A program made the position numbers and the translations under genes. DNA of 11,411 bases from JARRJY01 sp037388705 (lineage in GTDB: Bacteria; Pseudomonadota; Gammaproteobacteria; UBA6429; Thiohalophilaceae), in contig JARRJY010000066.1 in NCBI GenBank assembly GCA_037388705.1, positions 1 to 11,411 on the forward strand. The letters run 5' to 3'. Of this stretch, positions 6,665 through 11,411 are shown piece by piece; within the stretch, counting starts at the first letter, position 1, and every line of letters starts with the position of its first letter. The notes below the pieces were generated by a model, which was given only the letters and a program-made list of their open reading frames with translations, made no database searches and had not been told where the DNA came from.

Positions 6665-6725
6665 GCAACGATGTCCAATGGCGGTCATCATTGCTTTATT
6701 AAAATTTGTGGATAACGGCGTCCAT
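6665..6725 (+). promoter_or_regulatory. ANTAR (NasT) target: two hexaloop hairpins in the nrtA leader RNA
   Basis: Hairpin P1 pairs 6665-6676 with 6683-6694 (ten pairs, mismatches C6669/A6690 and T6674/T6685) and closes the hexaloop AATGGC at 6677-6682. Hairpin P2 pairs 6708-6713 with 6720-6725 (six pairs, G-U at both ends) and closes the hexaloop AACGGC at 6714-6719. Both loops have A at position 1 and G at position 4, the defining signature of ANTAR-protein targets, and differ from each other at one base only. The 3' arm and loop of P2 lie inside the 5' arm of the terminator (6716-6727), so P2 and the terminator exclude each other. NasT binding to P1-P2 should thus permit readthrough. P1 and P2 are separated by an A/T-rich single-stranded linker of 13 bases. 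Confidence 0.85.
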
Positions 6726-6771
6726 CTTTATAGAGAGTTTCTCTACATAGGTGGGCGCCGTTTTTGTTTTT
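6716..6771 (+). terminator. Intrinsic terminator (attenuator) upstream of nrtA
   Basis: CGGCGTCCATCT at 6716-6727 pairs along its whole length with AGGTGGGCGCCG at 6749-6760 (12 pairs including two G-U), enclosing a second stem TAGAGA/TCTCTA (6731-6736 with 6740-6745, loop GTT). TTTTTGTTTTT follows immediately at 6761-6771. A strong terminator lying after a promoter and only 11 bases before an ATG is an attenuator; its 5' arm is shared with antiterminator hairpin P2. Confidence 0.9.
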
Positions 6772-6776
6772 GGGAG
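6772..6776 (+). promoter_or_regulatory. Ribosome binding site that fixes the nrtA start at 6783
   Basis: GGGAG directly follows the terminator T tract and stands six bases before the ATG at 6783. Together with the Tat motif right after that ATG, it excludes the in-frame ATG at 6651, whose extra 44 codons would run through the promoter, both leader hairpins and the terminator. Confidence 0.85.
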
Positions 6777-6782
6777 AAAAAG

Positions 6783-8195
6783 ATGGGTATTGAGGTGAGT
6801 AAAAAGGTTGATAGAAGAGGTTTTTTTAAGAAATCTCTTCTTTCAGTAGCAACCACGATAATGTTTTCTACTCTGGCATTTACTGCGAGTACCAATGTAC
6901 AAGCAGCTGTTGGTGAGCCAGAAAAAGAAGATCTCAAGTTTGGTTTTATCAAGTTAACAGATATGGCACCCTTGGCGATTGCTTATGAAAAGGGCTTTTT
7001 CGAAGATGAAGGTTTGTATGTAACACTTGAGGCACAGGCAAACTGGAAGGTATTACTGGATCGTGTAATTGATGGTGAACTCGACGGGGCACACATGTTG
7101 GCAGGTCAACCATTGGGTGCCACCATTGGTTTTGGTACTCAAGCCCATGTAATTACCGCTTTCAGTATGGATTTGAATGGTAACGGTATTACTGTTTCAA
7201 ACAAGATCTGGGCAGAGATGAAGAAACATGTGCCACATAAAAATGGCAAACCTGTTCATCCTATAAAAGCAGATTACCTGAAGCCCGTTGTTGAAAAATA
7301 CAAAGCAGAAGGCAAGCCATTCAAAATGGGTATGGTATTTCCGGTATCAACGCATAACTATGAATTACGTTACTGGTTAGCAGCGGGAGGTATCAATCCT
7401 GGTTTCTATGCACCGCATAAAGGCGATACCAGTGGTCAAATAAAAGCAGATGCTTTGTTATCTGTTACACCGCCACCGCAGATGCCTGCCACCATGGAAG
7501 CCGGTACTATCTACGGTTACTGTGTAGGTGAACCATGGAATCAGCAGGCAGTATTCAAAGGTATTGGTGTTCCGGTTATCACTGATTACGAAATCTGGAA
7601 AGATAATCCTGAGAAAGTATTTGGTGTAAGCAAGAAATGGGCGGACAAATATCCCAATACGCATATTCGTGTAGTTAAGGCAATGATCCGCGCAGCACAG
7701 TGGCTGGATGCCAATAACAATGCGAACCGCCCCGAAGCTGTAAAAATCTTATCCAAATCTCAATATGTGGGTGCCGACTATGATGTTATTGCTAACTCAA
7801 TGACAGGTACTTTTGAGTATGAGAAAGGTGATAAACGTGAAGTGCCAGACTTCAATGTCTTCTTCCGTTACAACGCAACTTATCCATACTACTCAGATGC
7901 TATCTGGTACTTAACACAAATGCGTCGCTGGGGACAGATTGCAGATCAAAAATCAGATAGCTGGTACAAGGACATTGCGAAGAAAGTATATCGTCCAGAT
8001 ATTTATGCGATTGCCGCAAAAGAATTGATTGCGGAAGGAAAAGTATCAGTTAAAGATTTTCCTGACTTTGCCAAGGAAACGGGTTTCCGTAAACCTCAGA
8101 CGCACTTTATTGATGGCATTACCTATGATGGTAGCAAACCTAATGCATACCTGAAAAAATTTAAAATTGGTTTAAAAGGCAAAGATAAAATTTAG
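6783..8195 (+). CDS. nrtA: NrtA: Tat-exported periplasmic nitrate-binding protein
   Basis: 470 residues from the chosen ATG. A twin-arginine signal opens the protein: DRRGFFKK at 10-17, a hydrophobic core to about 35 and a probable cleavage after NVQA at 38-41. The mature part is the NrtA/CmpA-type binding protein: GFIKLTDMAPLAIA from 54, W88, the MLAGQPLGATIGFG region at 105-118, STHNYELRYWLA at 189-200, PPPQM at 230-234 and VGEPWNQ at 248-254. It delivers nitrate (perhaps nitrite) to the NrtB permease. It is a clear paralogue of NasS, sharing most of these motifs, but has an insertion around 208-224 (YAPHKGDTSGQI) absent from NasS. Expression should depend on sigma-54 initiation and NasT antitermination at the leader. 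A cyanate or bicarbonate specificity is formally possible, but nasTS and nirB context argue for nitrate. Confidence 0.94.
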   Translation: MGIEVSKKVDRRGFFKKSLLSVATTIMFSTLAFTASTNVQAAVGEPEKEDLKFGFIKLTDMAPLAIAYEKGFFEDEGLYVTLEAQANWKVLLDRVIDGELDGAHMLAGQPLGATIGFGTQAHVITAFSMDLNGNGITVSNKIWAEMKKHVPHKNGKPVHPIKADYLKPVVEKYKAEGKPFKMGMVFPVSTHNYELRYWLAAGGINPGFYAPHKGDTSGQIKADALLSVTPPPQMPATMEAGTIYGYCVGEPWNQQAVFKGIGVPVITDYEIWKDNPEKVFGVSKKWADKYPNTHIRVVKAMIRAAQWLDANNNANRPEAVKILSKSQYVGADYDVIANSMTGTFEYEKGDKREVPDFNVFFRYNATYPYYSDAIWYLTQMRRWGQIADQKSDSWYKDIAKKVYRPDIYAIAAKELIAEGKVSVKDFPDFAKETGFRKPQTHFIDGITYDGSKPNAYLKKFKIGLKGKDKI

Positions 8196-8204
8196 TGAAA
8201 TCAG

Positions 8205-8230
8205 CCCTTGCCAGGATATTCCTGGCAGGG
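8205..8230 (+). other. Intercistronic hairpin between nrtA and nrtB
   Basis: TGCCAGG at 8209-8215 pairs with CCTGGCA at 8221-8227 around an ATATT loop, and CCC/GGG extends the stem with one bulged or wobble T. The next bases are ACTAAAAAATTC, with no T tract, so it is unlikely to stop transcription fully. Hairpins in this position commonly protect the 3' end of binding-protein mRNA or dampen readthrough, giving more binding protein than permease. Confidence 0.55.
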
Positions 8231-8250
8231 ACTAAAAAATTCTCATGATG

Positions 8251-8255
8251 AAGGA
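8251..8255 (+). promoter_or_regulatory. Ribosome binding site favouring the nrtB start at 8263
   Basis: AAGGA lies seven bases before ATG 8263. The ATGs at 8245 and 8248 have no comparable purine tract upstream, and 8245 (in frame) would place this AAGGA inside the gene. Confidence 0.6.
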
Positions 8256-8262
8256 AAGAAAA

Positions 8263-9285
8263 ATGAGCACAAGAGTAGAGAGTGTATTTGATAACAGCAA
8301 GCTGAAAAGCCTTTTGTACTCTTCATTTAATATCAAGAAAGTCAAATGGGGTATTTTTTTCAAAAATACAACTTTGAAACTGGGTGTTCCAGCTATGGCA
8401 ATTGTTTTGTTTCTTGCTATCTGGGGCGCTATTGCAACGCAGATACAGACATCTCTTGGGGAGTTACCAGGACCATCAAAAGTATGGGAGCAAACCATGG
8501 TGCTGGTAGATGAACATGTTGCTGAACGGAAAAAAGAAGCGGCGTTTATTAAGCGCCAGGAAAAACGTAATGCTGTAAAACTGGCAAAAAATCCTGATGC
8601 AGAAGTCAAGATTCGTCCATATACAGGCAAGCCAACATTTTTTGATCAGATAATGACAAGTGTTTATACAGTGGCAACAGGCTTTTTCCTGGCATCATTG
8701 ATAGCGATACCAGTAGGTATAATCTGCGGTTTAAGCACTACTATATACACGGCACTGAATCCGTTAATACAGATTTTTAAGCCTGTTTCCCCCCTGGCAT
8801 GGTTACCCATTGTTACCATGATTGTCAGTGCGGTTTATATCAGTGATGATCCATTGTTTGAAAAGTCCTACCTGACTTCAGCAATTACTGTAACACTGTG
8901 TTGTCTATGGCCAACAATCATCAATACCACAGTGGGTGTTTCATCAATTGATAAAGATCTTATAAATGTAAGCCGTGTACTGCGACTAAACTGGTTCACC
9001 AAGGTGTTTAAAATTGTATTACCCGCATCAACTCCGATGATGTTTGCAGGGTTACGAGTGTCTCTTGGTATCGGCTGGATGGTATTAATTGCAGCAGAAA
9101 TGCTGGCGCAAAACCCTGGTTTGGGTAAATTTGTCTGGGATGAATTCCAGAATGGCAGTTCCAACTCGCTGGCACGCATCATGGTCGCGGTATTCACTAT
9201 CGGTTTAATTGGTTTCATGCTTGATCGCCTGATGCTGATATTACAGAAATCAGTAAGCTGGGATAAATCAGCAGTACTGCGCTAA
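8263..9285 (+). CDS. nrtB: NrtB: nitrate ABC transporter permease
   Basis: 340 residues from the ATG with the better ribosome site (an in-frame ATG at 8245 would add six residues). Binding-protein-dependent permease of the NrtB/SsuC/TauC type. A first membrane helix lies at about 41-60, then a highly charged insertion at about 84-125 (many Lys, Arg and Glu), then the transport domain with helices near 133-158, 178-194, 205-222, 264-283 and 304-325. The cytoplasmic coupling loop is about 232-258 (INVSRVLRLNWF, then PASTPMM), which docks to the ATPase. SPLAWLPIV at 176-184 is a typical family motif. It follows nrtA by 67 bp, across a hairpin, and precedes nrtD by 13 bp. Inner-membrane channel for nitrate import, as a presumed homodimer. 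Confidence 0.93.
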   Translation: MSTRVESVFDNSKLKSLLYSSFNIKKVKWGIFFKNTTLKLGVPAMAIVLFLAIWGAIATQIQTSLGELPGPSKVWEQTMVLVDEHVAERKKEAAFIKRQEKRNAVKLAKNPDAEVKIRPYTGKPTFFDQIMTSVYTVATGFFLASLIAIPVGIICGLSTTIYTALNPLIQIFKPVSPLAWLPIVTMIVSAVYISDDPLFEKSYLTSAITVTLCCLWPTIINTTVGVSSIDKDLINVSRVLRLNWFTKVFKIVLPASTPMMFAGLRVSLGIGWMVLIAAEMLAQNPGLGKFVWDEFQNGSSNSLARIMVAVFTIGLIGFMLDRLMLILQKSVSWDKSAVLR

Positions 9286-9298
9286 CAGGGGAATAACA

Positions 9299-10099
9299 AT
9301 GTCACATTTACATTTAAACATATCGCAGGTCTCTATAGAGTTCCCAACTCCGGATGGTCCATTTAAAGCTCTCGATAAAGTGGATCTAAAAATAAAGGAA
9401 GGTGAGTTTGTTTCACTGATCGGACACTCTGGCTGTGGAAAATCAACAGTTCTAAACATTGTTGCAGGACTGTACCAGGCAACCGAAGGTGGTGTCATTC
9501 TTAATGGACGTGAAGTGAATGAGCCTGGTCCGGACAGGGCAGTGGTATTTCAGAATCACTCCTTACTGCCATGGTTAACTGCCTATGAAAATGTTGAACT
9601 TGCAGTACAACAGGTTTTCAAAGGTAAGAAATCAATGGAAGAAATGAGGAACTGGGTAGAGCACAATCTTGAACTGGTACATATGGAGCATGCCATGCAT
9701 AAACGACCGGCCGAAATTTCTGGAGGCATGAAACAACGAGTCGGTATTGCAAGGGCACTTGCCATGGAGCCAGAAGTGTTACTGATGGATGAACCCTTCG
9801 GTGCGCTTGATGCTTTAACCCGTGCTCATATGCAGGATTCCCTGATTGAAATCCAGGCACGATTGAATAATACCGTCATTATGATTACCCACGATGTAGA
9901 CGAAGCCGTTTTACTATCGGACAGGATTGTCATGATGACCAATGGCCCTGCAGCAACAGTTGGAGAAATACTGGAAGTGGATTTGCCAAGACCACGCGAC
10001 AGGGTTGGCCTGGCTAATGATGCCAGGTACAACGAGTACCGTGCTGCGGTTCTGAAGTTCCTTTACGAACGTCAACATAAACCTGAAGAAGCAGCCTAA
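9299..10099 (+). CDS. nrtD: NrtD-type ATP-binding subunit of the nitrate ABC transporter
   Basis: 266 residues, one complete ABC ATPase: Walker A GHSGCGKST at 42-50, Q-loop Q85 in VVFQNHSLLPW, signature SGGMKQR at 141-147, Walker B VLLMDEP at 160-166, D-loop ALD at 169-171 and switch H198 in ITHDVDEA. The QNHSLLPWLT and SGGMKQR forms are characteristic of the nitrate/sulfonate/taurine importer branch. There is no C-terminal NrtA-like domain such as cyanobacterial NrtC has, so it resembles NrtD; databases may call it NrtC, NtrCD or NasD. It presumably forms a homodimer under two NrtB subunits. AGGGGA precedes the ATG, 13 bp after nrtB; nirB follows after 19 bp, so all belong to one operon. Confidence 0.93.
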   Translation: MSHLHLNISQVSIEFPTPDGPFKALDKVDLKIKEGEFVSLIGHSGCGKSTVLNIVAGLYQATEGGVILNGREVNEPGPDRAVVFQNHSLLPWLTAYENVELAVQQVFKGKKSMEEMRNWVEHNLELVHMEHAMHKRPAEISGGMKQRVGIARALAMEPEVLLMDEPFGALDALTRAHMQDSLIEIQARLNNTVIMITHDVDEAVLLSDRIVMMTNGPAATVGEILEVDLPRPRDRVGLANDARYNEYRAAVLKFLYERQHKPEEAA

Positions 10100-10118
10100 T
10101 AGTTTGGAGTATAAGAAG

Positions 10119-11411
10119 ATGAAAGAAAAACTGGTTGTTATTGGTAATGGTATGGCAGGAATCCGCACCATTGAAGAATTACTGAAAATAGATCCGTTGA
10201 CCTATGATATTACTGTTTTTGGTGCCGAGCCCTACGGAAATTATAATCGTATCATGTTATCGCCTGTACTTTGTGGTGAGAAAACAATCGATGAAATCAT
10301 GCTCAATGATGAGAAATGGTATGTGGATAATGGTGTCAAGTTACATAAAGGTAAGGAAGTTACCGAAATAGATCGTGTGAATCGAAGAGTTATTGCGAGT
10401 GACGGGACGGTAGAAGAATATGATCGGTTGTTGATTGCAACCGGTTCCAACCCATTTATTATTCCGGTGCCTGGCCATGACCTGGAAGGTGTTATTGCAT
10501 TCCGGGATATTCATGACGTTGACCAGATGCTTGATTCATCAAAAAAACATAAGCATGCCGTTGTAATTGGTGGGGGCTTGCTTGGCCTTGAGGCAGCAAA
10601 TGGACTAATGCAACAGGGCATGAGTGTCACAGTTGTACACCTCATGGACATTTTGATGGAGCGACAGTTGGATGAACCTGCTGCAAAAATGTTGCAGACA
10701 TCACTGGAAGAACGCGGGCTGAATTTTTTAATGGGTGCCCAGACAGAAGCCATTATTGGTAAGGATCATGTAGAGAAAGTTCGTTTCAAGGATGGTTCAG
10801 AAATTTATACTGACCTTGTCGTTATGGCGGTAGGCATTCGCCCCAACTTTGCACTGGCAGAGCAGGCCGGGATTCATTGCGAACGTGGCATCGTGGTAAG
10901 CGATACGTTACAAACTTTTGATCCGCGTGTATATGCCGTGGGTGAATGTGTACAGCATCGTGGCATGACTTATGGCCTGGTGGCACCGCTATTTGAAATG
11001 GCCAAGGTCTGTGCCAACCACCTCGCCCAACATGGTATTGGTCGGTATGAGGGTACGGTTACTTCAACCAAGTTAAAAGTGACTGGCATCGATTTGTTTT
11101 CCGCAGGTGATTTCACTGGTGATGAAAATACGGAAGAACTGGTCTTCCAGGATGCTTCACGAGGTGTTTATCGAAAACTGGTTGTAAATGATAACAAGAT
11201 CAAGGGTGCTGTAATGTATGGGGATACCATCGATGGCACCTGGTATTTTGACCTGATGCGTGACGAAACTGATATTACCGATTTCCGTGAAAATATTCTT
11301 TTTGGTCAGGCTCATCTTGGAGACTCAGGGCACGGTGATGATAATCGTGTTGCCAGTATGTCTGAGAACGCAGAAATATGTGGCTGTAACGGGGTGTGTA
11401 AAGGCGATATT
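10119..11411 (+). CDS. nirB: NirB: NAD(P)H nitrite reductase large subunit, N-terminal part (cut by window end)
   Basis: 431 codons are open to the last base of the window; the full protein is usually about 800-850 residues, so roughly half is seen. FAD motif GNGMAG at 9-14, ATGS at 107-110, NAD(P) motif GGGLLG at 151-156, second FAD motif VYAVGE at 271-276, the C-terminal module of the flavin domain to about 400, and the beginning of a BFD-like [2Fe-2S] domain with C421-G-C423 and C427. The siroheme/[4Fe-4S] half should lie beyond the window. Reduces nitrite to ammonium in the cytoplasm together with NirD, using NAD(P)H. GGAG stands nine bases before the ATG and 7-10 bases after the nrtD stop. 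The visible half cannot strictly exclude another NirB-like flavoprotein such as the one at 15-2000, but the nrt operon context makes assimilatory nitrite reductase by far the likeliest. Confidence 0.88.
   Translation, partial: MKEKLVVIGNGMAGIRTIEELLKIDPLTYDITVFGAEPYGNYNRIMLSPVLCGEKTIDEIMLNDEKWYVDNGVKLHKGKEVTEIDRVNRRVIASDGTVEEYDRLLIATGSNPFIIPVPGHDLEGVIAFRDIHDVDQMLDSSKKHKHAVVIGGGLLGLEAANGLMQQGMSVTVVHLMDILMERQLDEPAAKMLQTSLEERGLNFLMGAQTEAIIGKDHVEKVRFKDGSEIYTDLVVMAVGIRPNFALAEQAGIHCERGIVVSDTLQTFDPRVYAVGECVQHRGMTYGLVAPLFEMAKVCANHLAQHGIGRYEGTVTSTKLKVTGIDLFSAGDFTGDENTEELVFQDASRGVYRKLVVNDNKIKGAVMYGDTIDGTWYFDLMRDETDITDFRENILFGQAHLGDSGHGDDNRVASMSENAEICGCNGVCKGDI

Noticed and set aside
6651..6782. N-terminal extension of nrtA from the in-frame ATG at 6651 (44 extra codons).
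   Set aside because: It runs through the -12 promoter element, both leader hairpins and the terminator, has no ribosome site, and would bury the Tat signal in the interior.
8245..8262. nrtB start at the first ATG of the ATGATG pair.
   Set aside because: The Shine-Dalgarno AAGGA lies downstream of it and fits the ATG at 8263 instead.
1..11411. CRISPR arrays, insertion sequences, tRNA or rRNA genes, phage or toxin-antitoxin modules.
   Set aside because: No spaced repeats, transposase motifs, terminal inverted repeats or tRNA-like clover patterns were seen; nearly all of the DNA is accounted for by the listed genes.

Overview
The window looks like a chromosomal segment of a gammaproteobacterium with moderate to low GC (my impression by eye; not counted). 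It is an inorganic-nitrogen region, and every gene lies on the + strand. The taxon is inferred from gene content and order (NasT/NasS, nrtABD-type transporter, nirB, Vitreoscilla-type globin, Tll0287-type cytochrome). A marine methylotroph or sulfur oxidiser would fit, but the sequence alone cannot settle this.

Left block (15-4474), a redox cassette of four close-packed genes: (i) a 661-residue membrane flavoprotein made of a NirB-like FAD/NAD(P)H module, a BFD-type [2Fe-2S] domain and a five-helix domain with two H-X13-H pairs that should hold two b hemes; (ii) a membrane-anchored periplasmic cytochrome with ten CXXCH motifs and one CX4CH, so about eleven c hemes; (iii) a monoheme Tll0287-type lipoprotein; (iv) a single-domain bacterial haemoglobin. 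A strong hairpin follows the globin. I infer an electron path from NAD(P)H across the membrane to periplasmic hemes, possibly used on NO, nitrite, hydroxylamine or another acceptor. The substrate is unknown, and this is the least explained part of the window.

Middle block (4659-6471), the regulatory pair: nasT encodes an ANTAR RNA-binding antiterminator and nasS its cytoplasmic nitrate/nitrite-sensing partner, which is a signal-peptide-less paralogue of NrtA.

Control region (6472-6782): a sigma-54 promoter, then a leader RNA with two hairpins carrying A1/G4 hexaloops, the second overlapping the 5' arm of a long intrinsic terminator, then the Shine-Dalgarno and start of nrtA. Each part of a NasT-controlled attenuator is visible at base level.

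Right block (6783-11411): nrtA (Tat-exported nitrate-binding protein), nrtB (permease), nrtD (ATPase) and the first 431 codons of nirB (NAD(P)H nitrite reductase large subunit), cut by the window edge. Together: low nitrogen would switch on the sigma-54 promoter, nitrate/nitrite sensed by NasS would free NasT, and NasT would let transcription pass the terminator so that nitrate is imported and nitrite reduced to ammonium. The first and last genes share the same NirB-like flavin module, so the redox cassette is built partly from the same parts as the assimilation pathway.
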